From JBLIRR01 sp049472395 (GTDB lineage: Bacteria > SZUA-182 > DTGQ01 > JBLIRR01): 64,000 nucleotides of DNA. The stretch covers positions 27,393 through 91,392 of the forward strand of contig JBLIRR010000007.1 of the NCBI GenBank assembly GCA_049472395.1, in the 5' to 3' direction. Below the pieces are notes generated by a model that saw nothing but the letters and a program-made list of their open reading frames with translations, was not told the origin of the DNA and did no database searches. The translations under genes and the position numbers were made by a program. Positions 34,840 to 43,421 of this stretch are shown piece by piece. Within the stretch, counting starts at the first letter, position 1. Each line of letters begins with the position of its first letter.

Positions 34840-36621
34840 TTATAAAAGATTCTTCGTAAGGATCATTTTTAAATTATGATACGCTTCCTTATAGTCCGGC
34901 TTTATTTGCAGGGCCTTTTGGAAATGGGCTATGGCCTTTTTAGTGTTCCCTTGCCTCGCCAGTACAGTGCCCATATTAAAATGTGAAAGGGCGTTGCACG
35001 GATCAATACGCAGTGCCTCAGAATAATGTTCTATCGCCTCTGAGGTCTTTCCTTGCAGCAGCAGGGCATTACCAAGATTATTATGCGCCAGGACAAAATC
35101 AGGGCGAAGACGAAGCGCCTCGAAATAATGTTCTGTCGCTTCAGCTATCCTTCCTTGTTCCTTCAATGCTATCCCTAAATTATAGTGAGAGAAAACATGA
35201 TCGGGCTCAATCTCAAGGGCCTTATTATAGTGTTTTATTGCCTCTGAAATCTGCCCTTGCATTCTCAACGCACTTCCCAAATTACTGTGCGCCAAGGCAA
35301 AATCAGGGTGTATGCGAAGTGCCTCGGAATAATGCTCTATGGCTTTTTCTAAATTTCCCTGATCTGCCAATGCAACACCAAGGTTATGGTGCGCCAAGTA
35401 ATTGTGAGTGGTGCTCTCAATGGCATGTTGAAAAAGGGTAATGCTGGTTGACCAATATCCCACTTGCTGATAGGTAATTATCATAAGAGCGATGAAAAGG
35501 ATTGATGTAACTGCGGCTAGTGCTTTCTTCTTATAATGCCATGAGGAAAAAAGCGCAGGCACTCCCCAGGCAATAATAATAAATAAGCCAATAAGCGGTA
35601 TATAGGTATAGCGATCAGCCATTGCTTGTGATCCAACTTGCACGAGTCCAATAACAGGAACACACGTTCCAATGTACCACAACCATCCTATTAAAAAATA
35701 AGGATATTTACGCATGGTGAGAAGTGCACAGAGGGTAATAGAGAGAAGCACAATGCATGCCCCTGCGACCTTCCATGCCGGAAACATAAGGGGATACGGG
35801 TATAATACCGCCAAATGATAAGGGAAAACCATTTTCCCCATATAAGTTATATAGGACACAAAGGCATTAGCGATCCTCATTGTAACCGGATATATACCCA
35901 AAGAGCGAACCGCTCCCCCACTCTGCTGAACCCACAATGTGAGAATACTTGATGCACCCGCCAACATAAGCAAAGGTATTTTCTCACTCACGAGGGGATA
36001 AATAGAAGTGCGTTTAAGAGGCCAATAATCAAGGAGAAGCAACACAAATGGCAATGTAACCAGCATAGGTTTTGCCATAAGGCCAAGAATAAAACATAAA
36101 ATCATGAAGAGATATGGTGTTATACGCTTATTTTCAATATACATTACATACATCCATATGGTCAGCATGAGAAAGAATGTGCTGAGGACATCTTTACGTT
36201 CTGCCACCCATGCCACAGATTCAACATGAAGGGGGTGCAATGCAAACAAGGCTGCAATAACACTGCATTGCCAAAAATCTTTTGTTATTTTAAGAAAGAT
36301 AGAAAATAATAATAAAGAATTAAAGATATGAATAAGCACGTTGGTAAGATGGTGCCTGCCTGAGTCTAATCCATAAAGCTGGCAGTCCGCCATGTGTGAT
36401 AACCAAGTTGTTGGATGCCAATTTGCGGCGTGAGTAGTTCGAAAGGCCCAGACAATGTTTTTAAGAGTCAATCCTCTAGTAACGTGTTGATTCTCTGTAA
36501 CGTAGGTATTATCATCAAGGTTTATAAATTCATAATTTCTCACCTGCCAATAGACAGTGAGCACGGCTATAACGAGAATCAGACAGATTAGTATATGAGG
36601 ACGAACATTTTTACTCTCCAT
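34840..36621 (-). CDS. TMTC-like multi-pass membrane protein with five TPRs (paralogue 4)
   Basis: A 593-residue protein, first in reading order of the four tandem copies. It has the shared membrane landmarks (YEFINLDDNTYV, NWHPTTWLSHMADCQLYG, HPLHVESVAWVAERKDVLS, AMADRYTYIPLIG) and five regular TPRs of 34 residues, each with AHNNLG-type first helices and an IxPD-type end, plus a partial sixth. The gene lies about 110 bases downstream of a pilin gene read in the same direction. The probable role is transfer of a sugar from a lipid carrier to a protein or glycan at the outer face of the inner membrane, with TPRs binding the acceptor; that is inferred from the eukaryotic family. Confidence 0.85.
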   Translation of the reverse strand: MESKNVRPHILICLILVIAVLTVYWQVRNYEFINLDDNTYVTENQHVTRGLTLKNIVWAFRTTHAANWHPTTWLSHMADCQLYGLDSGRHHLTNVLIHIFNSLLLFSIFLKITKDFWQCSVIAALFALHPLHVESVAWVAERKDVLSTFFLMLTIWMYVMYIENKRITPYLFMILCFILGLMAKPMLVTLPFVLLLLDYWPLKRTSIYPLVSEKIPLLMLAGASSILTLWVQQSGGAVRSLGIYPVTMRIANAFVSYITYMGKMVFPYHLAVLYPYPLMFPAWKVAGACIVLLSITLCALLTMRKYPYFLIGWLWYIGTCVPVIGLVQVGSQAMADRYTYIPLIGLFIIIAWGVPALFSSWHYKKKALAAVTSILFIALMIITYQQVGYWSTSITLFQHAIESTTHNYLAHHNLGVALADQGNLEKAIEHYSEALRIHPDFALAHSNLGSALRMQGQISEAIKHYNKALEIEPDHVFSHYNLGIALKEQGRIAEATEHYFEALRLRPDFVLAHNNLGNALLLQGKTSEAIEHYSEALRIDPCNALSHFNMGTVLARQGNTKKAIAHFQKALQIKPDYKEAYHNLKMILTKNLL

Positions 36622-36729
36622 AGTTTTTTTATCGGAAAAACTGTGTTTATACTATTTAAGCATACATTGGTTCAAATAAAAAGAAAGAAAATGAAAAGAA
36701 AGAAAAGAATAAAAAATGAGACATATGAC

Positions 36730-37194
36730 CTAATAAATATTCTCTGTCACATGGATAATCTTGCTAGATACATTATCTACAGTAAACTTTCCATTTATGT
36801 AATCTCCATCAAGATCCCCTTCAGCAAGGCATAAATAAAGAAGAGGACCAATATCTTCTAATATAACCGAATATTGGAACCACACATTCCCTTCGGGTTC
36901 AAAGCCGAGATTATCAAAATCAGGTTTATTTTCTCCTTCAAAGGGAACCTTTGACTTTCTCGGGATAAGAGTAGGACATGGATTACATCTTAAATAGACA
37001 TTATGTTCAGAGTTATATGATTCTTCTAATGTTCGAATAGCTCCGAGATTGAATTTGGCTTCTGTTGCTTTTGTTATTATTCTGAATTTTAGATAATTGG
37101 GGATGGCGATAGCTGAAAGAATACCGATAAAAGAGACAACCATCATAAGCTCGATCAGGGTAAATCCTTTGTTATTATGAGATCTTCTTGCCAT
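36730..37194 (-). CDS. Type IV pilin-like prepilin (second, divergent)
   Basis: A 154-residue prepilin with a 10-residue basic leader (MARRSHNNKG) cleaved before Phe, followed by FTLIELMMVVSFIGILSAIAIPNYLKF, read here in two parts: the FTLIE start with Glu5 and the hydrophobic helix. The globular part has LGAIRTLEESYNSEHNVYLRC, a second Cys close by, and AEGDLDGDYINGKF, an Asp-rich loop like a calcium site, near residue 123. It follows the main pilin gene, separated by a terminator-like hairpin, and probably is a less expressed or minor subunit. Its helix (SFIGILSA) departs from the consensus VAIIGILAA. Confidence 0.9.
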   Translation of the reverse strand: MARRSHNNKGFTLIELMMVVSFIGILSAIAIPNYLKFRIITKATEAKFNLGAIRTLEESYNSEHNVYLRCNPCPTLIPRKSKVPFEGENKPDFDNLGFEPEGNVWFQYSVILEDIGPLLYLCLAEGDLDGDYINGKFTVDNVSSKIIHVTENIY

Positions 37195-37229
37195 TTTTTA
37201 TGTGTCACTCTAAGTAACCGGTATGAATT

Positions 37230-37263
37230 AAAACCACCCGCCCGAGAAGGTGCGGGTGGTTTT
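37230..37263 (-). terminator. Hairpin terminator between the two pilin genes
   Basis: An 11-bp perfect stem (AAACCACCCGC at 37231-37241, GCGGGTGGTTT at 37252-37262) with a 10-base loop. Read on the minus strand it ends in TTTTAATT, as a rho-independent terminator for the main pilin gene. It probably acts as an attenuator that lowers expression of the second pilin gene and of the TMTC-like genes beyond it. It is symmetric enough to work in both directions. Confidence 0.85.
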
Positions 37264-37280
37264 AACTGATAAAATAAGAA

Positions 37281-37745
37281 TTAATAGGTAGTCGTTGTTG
37301 AAGCCCTTACATCACCGCCATCTTGATTCACAGTAAACTCCATGAAATTACCATCACCATCCACATCGCCCCAGGCATGAATCTCGTAGGTATCCTGAGC
37401 TGCACCATCTACTACATATGAATAATATACACCCCCTTGCGGATCAAATCCTATTGCTGAGAAATCAGTATTAGTGGCAACCCAGGTTTGTTTGTTTCTA
37501 CCACAGCCACCAGACCCAGGATTGTCGGAGCAGGCTAAGTATGTTTCAAATTCAGTATTATAGGTTTCCTGGCAGCTTCGAATAGCGCCGAGATTGGATT
37601 TTGCTTCTGCGCTCTTTGCTTTGTTACGGAAATTCAGAAAGTTAGGAATAGCAATTGCTGCAAGAATACCAATGATTGCTACAACAATCATTAACTCAAT
37701 CAAAGTAAAACCTTTTTTGTTCTTAAAATTAAAAAATCTTTTCAT
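37281..37745 (-). CDS. Type IV pilin-like major prepilin
   Basis: From the ATG at 37745 (GGGGGGTGG ribosome site 5 bases away) this is a 154-residue prepilin: 12-residue leader MKRFFNFKNKKG, cleavage before Phe, Glu5 in FTLIE, then a standard hydrophobic helix. The open frame continues 20 codons further up but that start is not needed. The globular domain has SNLGAIRSCQETYN, a Cys pair around residues 77-87 region (CSDNPGSGGC), and AWGDVDGDGNFMEF near residue 132, a calcium-loop-like Asp cluster. It is the likely structural subunit, transcribed from a sigma54 promoter about 200 bases upstream. Confidence 0.93.
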   Translation of the reverse strand: MKRFFNFKNKKGFTLIELMIVVAIIGILAAIAIPNFLNFRNKAKSAEAKSNLGAIRSCQETYNTEFETYLACSDNPGSGGCGRNKQTWVATNTDFSAIGFDPQGGVYYSYVVDGAAQDTYEIHAWGDVDGDGNFMEFTVNQDGGDVRASTTTTY

Positions 37746-37945
37746 TTTTCCACCCCCCATTAAATAATGGTTTGTTGTTAAAAAATAGTAGCAGTCTTTT
37801 TCCAATTTTTCTTAATTTACCATATTATTTCTTAGTTCTACATGCCCCATCTACTTTGTCAAAATTGTTGGTTAGGGAATTCTGTCACCTCCTTTCATCA
37901 TTCTTTTCCCCAGATTTGCGAAATTCTATATTGTGTTTTATTATA

Positions 37946-37962
37946 AGCAAATTAAATGCCAA
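37946..37962 (-). promoter_or_regulatory. Sigma54 (-24/-12) promoter of the main pilin gene
   Basis: On the minus strand 37962-37946 reads TTGGCATTTAATTTGCT. The GG and GC doublets are exactly 10 bases apart and the pattern TGGCA-N6-TTGC is that of a -24/-12 promoter. Transcription would begin near 37935, leaving a leader of about 190 bases before the pilin ATG at 37745. An NtrC-family activator gene (38192-39529) ends just upstream. The rest of 37746-38191 shows no gene. Confidence 0.75.
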
Positions 37963-38191
37963 CAAATTATACACCAACGTCTCATAAGAAATTCAAGGCA
38001 TATCATTACATTTATTGAAATTTAATCACTTAATAATAGACAAATTGTGTCACTCCTCTCTATAAGAGCTCATGGATGCTCTCTTTATCATACTGTTTTT
38101 TTTAACACAATGCCCTTTTTTGGTGGACAGGACACCATGACAAAAATTGGATGTTGCAAAACAAAAATTGTTTGTGCCCATGGTGCTTCTC

Positions 38192-39529
38192 TCAGTCATG
38201 CCCAAAATCAGCCATGGAAATACCCAATTTTTTAATCTTTTGATAAAGCAAAGATCGTTCAATCTTTAAATTCCTCGCCGCATCCGAAATATTTCCCTTA
38301 CTTTTTCCTAATGCGTCACGAATGTAATATTTCTCAAAATCTTGCTTAGCCTCTTTAAATGAGAGCAGTCCATGCTGTTCCTTATAAGAATCCGGTATGT
38401 CTGAAGCTGTAAGAGTTGGCCCTGCTGTCATGATTACCAAACGCTCGATTAAATTTTTTAGCTCTCTCACATTACCAGGCCATTCATAATTAAAAAATAT
38501 TTCTAATGCTTCCGGCGTCATTGTTTTGCTCTCTACTCCGTTTTTAATGGAAAATTCCCTCAAGAAATAATCTATGAGAAGGAGTATATCCTCCCTGCGC
38601 TCTCTTAATGGCTTAATATCTATTGGAATTACATTAAGACGGTAAAAAAAGTCTTCCCTGAATTCCCCATTCCTTAATGCCATTTTCAAATTCTTATTTG
38701 ACGCAGCTATAACCCTTACATCCACATCAATTGTTTCACTACCGCCCACCCTTTGGAAATTATGTTCCTGAAGAGCTCTTAAAAGCTTTGCCTGAGTCTT
38801 AAGGCTCATGTCCCCCACCTCATCAAGAAAGATTGTTCCACCATCAGCAATCTCGAATTTTCCTTCATGACGTTTGGTAGCCCCTGTAAACGCACCTTTC
38901 TCATGTCCAAATAATTCACTCTCAATCAAATCTTCAGGTATTGCAGCGCAATTAACCCCAACAAACGGTTTATCTTTCCTCGGACTGCGAAAATGTATCT
39001 CTCTTGCCACCAGTTCTTTCCCTGTACCATTTTCTCCTGTGATTAACACCCACCCACTACTCGGAGCAGCCAAGGCTATTTGTTGCTTCAACTCTTCAAT
39101 AGCCTGACTTTTCCCAATAATTACATTACAAGGCTCCATCTTCCTCCGAAAATTCCTGTTTTCTTGTTTCTCAAGAGCTTGATGGACAACAAACACACTT
39201 TTTTCAAGGGACAGTGGCTTTTCAATAAAATCATAAGCCCCTAATTTAATAGACTTAACCGCTGTTTCAATATTCCCATGCCCAGAAATCATGACCACTC
39301 CCAATTCAGGGTATGTCGCTTTAATCCATTTTAGTATATCAAGTCCGTCTCTATCAGGCATCCAAATATCCAACATGACTAAATCAGGGGGATCTCGTTT
39401 TATCATTTCTATAGCCTGGTAGCCATCTTCTGCCGTGCTCACAAAATATCCTTCATCAATCAGAATACTCGCTAAAGATGATCGTATTCTTCTCTCATCA
39501 TCTACAATTAAAATATGGTGTTTCCCCAT
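38192..39529 (-). CDS. Sigma54-dependent NtrC-family response regulator
   Basis: A 445-residue protein with three domains. The receiver (residues 1-125) has DD at 10-11, phospho-acceptor D54 in LVMLDIWMPDRDG and the conserved Lys in FIEKPL. The AAA+ domain has Walker A GENGTGKE near residue 165, the sigma54-contacting loop GAFTGA near residue 215, Walker B IFLDEVGD and the R-finger region in REDFFYRLNV. A Fis-type helix-turn-helix ends the protein (SKGNISDAARNLKIERSLLYQKIKKLG). It resembles NtrX/PilR regulators. AAGGGG precedes the ATG. No kinase gene is adjacent. It is expected to activate the nearby pilin promoter. Confidence 0.95.
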   Translation of the reverse strand: MGKHHILIVDDERRIRSSLASILIDEGYFVSTAEDGYQAIEMIKRDPPDLVMLDIWMPDRDGLDILKWIKATYPELGVVMISGHGNIETAVKSIKLGAYDFIEKPLSLEKSVFVVHQALEKQENRNFRRKMEPCNVIIGKSQAIEELKQQIALAAPSSGWVLITGENGTGKELVAREIHFRSPRKDKPFVGVNCAAIPEDLIESELFGHEKGAFTGATKRHEGKFEIADGGTIFLDEVGDMSLKTQAKLLRALQEHNFQRVGGSETIDVDVRVIAASNKNLKMALRNGEFREDFFYRLNVIPIDIKPLRERREDILLLIDYFLREFSIKNGVESKTMTPEALEIFFNYEWPGNVRELKNLIERLVIMTAGPTLTASDIPDSYKEQHGLLSFKEAKQDFEKYYIRDALGKSKGNISDAARNLKIERSLLYQKIKKLGISMADFGHD

Positions 39530-39624
39530 ATTAATCCCCTTTAATTATCTTAATTTTATTATAATTTTTTGATTCTCAGGGAGTATATTATCATACTTCC
39601 TCTTATCTCTCAAAGACATTAGAA

Positions 39625-41868
39625 TTAATTATTATATAAATATTTTTCAATACTTGCAAAATAGTTTCTAGGTATGTCCTGACCTGTGCGTTTTGCCTTT
39701 TCCCAATGATCTTTGGCTTTCTTGAGCTCACCCTTCTTTATATAAATTTGTGTGAGTCGAAAATAAATTTCCATTAAATTTTTCTTATCTTTGTTTCTAC
39801 AATTTATATTTTTTAAGGTTTTTATTAAGACTTCTTCTGCGAATTCTGTTTTTTCCCACAGATTGTGTAACTCATCAGCGATAATAATTCTGTCTCTTAC
39901 TTTTAATTTTTCATTATTAAGAAGCTCACTGTAAAGTTTCATCCCCTTATTCATCTGATTATTATTACAATAAGCTTTGGCACAAAGCAGGTGCGCTTCA
40001 AAATTATTTTCAGAGAGGCTCATGGCTTTATTATAATAGTGAATTGCCTTTGAGATTTCTCCTTCATTTGCATACGATGAGCCAAGGCATAAAAACAGGG
40101 AGTAGTCCTCCGGTAATTCCTCTTTCAATCCTTCCATTATTTCTATTGATTCTCTGAATTTACCCAATTTACCATATATAATGCCTATTTTTAATTGTGC
40201 ATCATGTCCCTGATACCCAAATTCTATAGCCTTCTTGAAACAGAGAAGCGCATTATCCCATAATTTCATCTTTTCATATATCGCACCTATTTTCAACTTT
40301 GCCTTATAGCCCTCATACCCACGCTCCTCGGCCTCCCTGAATTTAAGGAGAGCTTTATCAAAAAGCCTTAATTTTTCATATATGTTCCCCATTTTCAATT
40401 GTAGTTGGTACCCTCGAAATCCCAGTTCCTCAGCTTTTTTGAAATTATAAAGCGCATTATCTATATCACCTATCCCGTCATATGCATATCCTAGCATATA
40501 ATATGGCCGTGCTTTGTGTGGAGTTTTTAAAACATTATCTTCCCACAGAGAAATCTGTGTTGACCACACTTCATTTCTCCTATTAGTTAAATAGATAAGC
40601 GGATAACATATAAATCCCAAAAGAATTATAATAACGAGCAACTTTTCTCCTTTGAGATGTTCAAAAAAAGCTTTACTCGTGTGCTTTAAGACTTGATTGA
40701 CTACGATCCAGGAGAAGGCGATTGAAGCACCCACGCTCGGCAAATAGAGACGATGTTCAAAGATAACATCCATTAAGGGGACGAATGAGGATTCAACAGC
40801 AAGTGTGAGATAAAAGAAAATTATACAAAAGCTTAAAAGTGGCCTCTTTTTTCTAAAATGCAGCGCGATATACCCCAATGAACAATGAAAAAGTAAAGAG
40901 AACAGTGTGCGAAGTTCGAAAAGAGAAAGAGAGATGGGGAAATTGTAATCAACTTTTTGAAAAATAGGTAAAATGAGCAGCCCCACATATGTCCACACCA
41001 CATTTAATTGCGTATAAAAATATTCCAAAATAGATAATTTTATGCCCCCTCCCGCTCCACTTTGTATGTCTATTAATTCTTGACTTCTATGTAAAAGCAT
41101 AGTCATAGGTACTATCAGAAGAACCGGCACCCACCACACAAGTCTTTTCATCGCTTGATTGAGCGTGTGATCTTTGACTTTTAAAAATAGTGCCCAGAGG
41201 ATAAAAATCATGAAAGGCAAAGTAAATGCGTTTGGTTTTGTAAAACATGCTAATATGCCGGAACAAAGAGACAATGAGCTGAAAAATAGCCAGCTTCTTC
41301 TTTTTTCGATAAAATAAAGCTCTCCTTTCAAAAATAAGTTCATTGATAAAAGATAGAACAGGGCTGATAAGGAGGTACAACGCTGCCAAATATAAGTCAC
41401 TGCCTGTGTTTGTATGGGATGTGTTACAAAAATAATGGATACCAATGCTGCCGATATCAACACTGCCTTTTTATCAAAAGCACAAATCGGATCTTCTTGC
41501 AATGCCGGTGTTTTATATAATAAGAGAACGAGCCAAAACACATTAATAGCAACTAAAACGTGAACAATAAAATTAAAAATATGGTAACCGATTACATTTA
41601 GGCCTCCCCAATAATAATTTATACTGAATGTAAGAAAAGGAATTATCCTTCCGGCATATTGTTTCCACATAGTTGCCAAATCAAAATTTTTAACCGATTT
41701 ATTTCTCACTATCATATAAAAATCATCACATTGAAAAGAGGCCATAAAGGAATTGGAATAGGCAAGGAAGGCAAAATATATGATAAGCAGTATTATAATG
41801 AAACGGAAAAACTTACACGATTCTCGAAGATCAGATTCTCTGGTATTTAATCTTCTCATACCTCGCAT
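39625..41868 (-). CDS. Divergent TMTC-like membrane protein with TPRs (paralogue 5)
   Basis: A 747-residue protein with a basic N-terminus, about ten membrane helices up to residue 425 and a TPR region of about 300 residues. The landmark FQCDDFYMIVRN near residue 50 and the HPIQTQAVTYIWQRCTSLS segment align with the array members, but with many substitutions (YIWQR for WVAER), so it is an older branch. Its TPRs end in KAxExGF/Y-type spacing, for example KKAEELGF, REAEERGY, KKAIEFGY. It lies downstream of a small membrane-protein gene and upstream of the NtrC-family gene in reading order. Confidence 0.78.
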   Translation of the reverse strand: MRGMRRLNTRESDLRESCKFFRFIIILLIIYFAFLAYSNSFMASFQCDDFYMIVRNKSVKNFDLATMWKQYAGRIIPFLTFSINYYWGGLNVIGYHIFNFIVHVLVAINVFWLVLLLYKTPALQEDPICAFDKKAVLISAALVSIIFVTHPIQTQAVTYIWQRCTSLSALFYLLSMNLFLKGELYFIEKRRSWLFFSSLSLCSGILACFTKPNAFTLPFMIFILWALFLKVKDHTLNQAMKRLVWWVPVLLIVPMTMLLHRSQELIDIQSGAGGGIKLSILEYFYTQLNVVWTYVGLLILPIFQKVDYNFPISLSLFELRTLFSLLFHCSLGYIALHFRKKRPLLSFCIIFFYLTLAVESSFVPLMDVIFEHRLYLPSVGASIAFSWIVVNQVLKHTSKAFFEHLKGEKLLVIIILLGFICYPLIYLTNRRNEVWSTQISLWEDNVLKTPHKARPYYMLGYAYDGIGDIDNALYNFKKAEELGFRGYQLQLKMGNIYEKLRLFDKALLKFREAEERGYEGYKAKLKIGAIYEKMKLWDNALLCFKKAIEFGYQGHDAQLKIGIIYGKLGKFRESIEIMEGLKEELPEDYSLFLCLGSSYANEGEISKAIHYYNKAMSLSENNFEAHLLCAKAYCNNNQMNKGMKLYSELLNNEKLKVRDRIIIADELHNLWEKTEFAEEVLIKTLKNINCRNKDKKNLMEIYFRLTQIYIKKGELKKAKDHWEKAKRTGQDIPRNYFASIEKYLYNN

Positions 41869-41874
41869 TGCGAC

Positions 41875-42099
41875 TTATGATGAATAATTTTTATAGTTAA
41901 TTCGTTCCGGGATTAAATGAAGAAAAACCATCATATTCACAAAACATGCGCTAAGAAATATAATACCATACGCATATCGCGGATGCCCATTTGCATAGAC
42001 ACGGAGATAATAACCATTTAGTTTATTGATAATAGTATCTTCAATAAATAAACTGGTATTGTCTCTCATCTTTTCTATGGTGTTTTTTAATGTACGCAT
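41875..42099 (-). CDS. Small single-span membrane protein, hypothetical
   Basis: A 74-residue frame (starts MRTLKNTIEKMRDNTSLFIE) with a basic/helical N-terminus and one hydrophobic segment of about 20 residues (YGIIFLSACFVNMMVFLHLI) near residues 44-63. It ends 6 bases before the start of the TMTC-like gene, an operon-like spacing. The ribosome site is weak and no family is recognised, so the call rests on spacing, length and the plausible membrane segment. Confidence 0.45.
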   Translation of the reverse strand: MRTLKNTIEKMRDNTSLFIEDTIINKLNGYYLRVYANGHPRYAYGIIFLSACFVNMMVFLHLIPERINYKNYSS

Positions 42100-42309
42100 T
42101 AGTAAATAATTATCTTCTCTTATACTATGAAATAGTCACTCTGTTGTCTATAAATTTTTGAATTAAGCATAAAATATACCAACTTTATGGATTATATTTC
42201 TTCAAGAATACACTATTATTATCGGCAATATCTGATTATATCAATATATTATGCACCCAAAAAGGGCAGTTTAGAAATAAGAAGTGCACTATTAAGGTGA
42301 AAATTTTAA

Positions 42310-42381
<72 letters not shown>

Positions 42382-42393
42382 AAACAATCGAGA

Positions 42394-42465
42394 GCGGGAA
42401 ACGGGATTTGAACCCGCGACCCTCGCCTTGGCAAGGCGATGCTCTACCACTGAGCTATTCCCGCT
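42394..42465 (-). tRNA. tRNA-Gly (GCC)
   Basis: Minus-strand cloverleaf: acceptor GCGGGAA/TTCCCGC, D arm GCTC/GAGC, anticodon stem TCGCC/GGCGA with loop TTGCCAA (anticodon GCC), T arm GCGGGTTCAAATCCCGT. CCA is not encoded. It is first in the Gly-Cys pair. Confidence 0.96.
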
Positions 42466-42560
42466 AATTTCATGTGATTAATGATTTTTTATATAAATTA
42501 TTTTATCAACGACACTCTTTTTTGTCAATAAATAATTCATTATAAGTTTTACTCAAGAGA

Positions 42561-42923
42561 CTATAATGTTACAAGATATGCTGTGAGATCAGCAATATCC
42601 TCATCTGTTGGTGGTTCATCCTCAAACATAGATAAGCGAGGCTCCTCAAAAAGGTGGGTTTTCAGCCATTTAGGTATTTCATCCCCAGTTTTCCTGGTGG
42701 ACACTCCTTTTAAATCTGGTGCATCATTTAATCCACCTCCTTCACCATCTAAGAGATGGCATAACAGGCAATTGACTTCATCAAAAAGTTCCTTACCTGA
42801 CCGAGCCTGTTCTGATAGGCCTTCCTCAGCTTGCACTATTATATTGCGAGGTGAAAACTGATTCGTTAATACTATGATGGCTGCAAAGACTAATAAAAAA
42901 ATCCATACATGTTTTCTCTTCAT
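42561..42923 (-). CDS. Monoheme c-type cytochrome, exported
   Basis: From the ATG at 42923 (GAGGAG ribosome site) this is a 120-residue protein with a signal segment (residues about 5-32) and one heme-binding CLLCH at residues 52-56. The axial Met is probably in RLSMFEDE (near residue 98). The C-terminus PPTDEDIADLTAYLVTL is the standard last helix of class I cytochromes c. The longer open frame to 43004 only adds a spurious hydrophobic stretch. It would shuttle electrons in the periplasm. It lies about 220 bases downstream of atpC, probably with its own promoter. Confidence 0.9.
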   Translation of the reverse strand: MKRKHVWIFLLVFAAIIVLTNQFSPRNIIVQAEEGLSEQARSGKELFDEVNCLLCHLLDGEGGGLNDAPDLKGVSTRKTGDEIPKWLKTHLFEEPRLSMFEDEPPTDEDIADLTAYLVTL

Positions 42924-43145
42924 TGTTTTTTCTCCTCTTTTTATTAAAAGGTTAGCAAAAAAAGTATATAATAATATACAAAAAATGAGCAAAATAGATG
43001 CCAAGTCTTACCACATATCAATAATCTTATAAAACAAAGTATTACAGTTGATACCCATTTTTTTTGTTCTTTTATTGAACTTATACAATCTCAATTGCAC
43101 AGTTACAAATCAAACGTATATACGGTTATCGAGATTCTAAGGAGG

Positions 43146-43421
43146 CTAGATTGAAATTTCAGGCTTATCATGGAGAAGAACCGTCAATACATTATCCCTG
43201 AATTGCGCTATCCCTGGTTCTATATAGGCCCGAACAATCTCATTATCTTGAAGATGAATCTTTATGATCCCTTTTTTAAGAGAGGTTAAAAAAGGGATAT
43301 GTTTGTGATAAATTCCCTCTTCCGCATAAATTGTAGGAAGAATAACATGGTTTACCTCCTCGTCATATACTGTGCGCTCTGGAGTCACAATCCTTAAAAT
43401 AATGGGTTCCTTGCCTATCAT
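43146..43421 (-). CDS. atpC: ATP synthase epsilon subunit, short form without C-terminal helices
   Basis: A 91-residue epsilon subunit containing only the N-terminal beta-sandwich: IVTPERTVYDEEVNHVILPT, EGIYHKHIPFLTSLKKG and a final IEPGIAQFRDNVLTVLL. Usual bacterial epsilon has about 130-140 residues, and the C-terminal two-helix domain that inhibits ATP hydrolysis is absent. The ATG overlaps the atpD stop (TAATG). It ends the atp operon. The sandwich binds gamma and the c-ring in the F1 stalk. Confidence 0.9.
   Translation of the reverse strand: MIGKEPIILRIVTPERTVYDEEVNHVILPTIYAEEGIYHKHIPFLTSLKKGIIKIHLQDNEIVRAYIEPGIAQFRDNVLTVLLHDKPEISI

Noticed and set aside
28694..41868. CRISPR-like or other regularly spaced direct repeats among the TMTC genes
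   Set aside because: Repeated segments are 34-codon TPR units with diverged sequence and lie in coding frames, not spacer-separated repeats.
42924..43145. Missing C-terminal part of epsilon encoded separately
   Set aside because: No open frame with epsilon-like helices was found in this gap in any frame.
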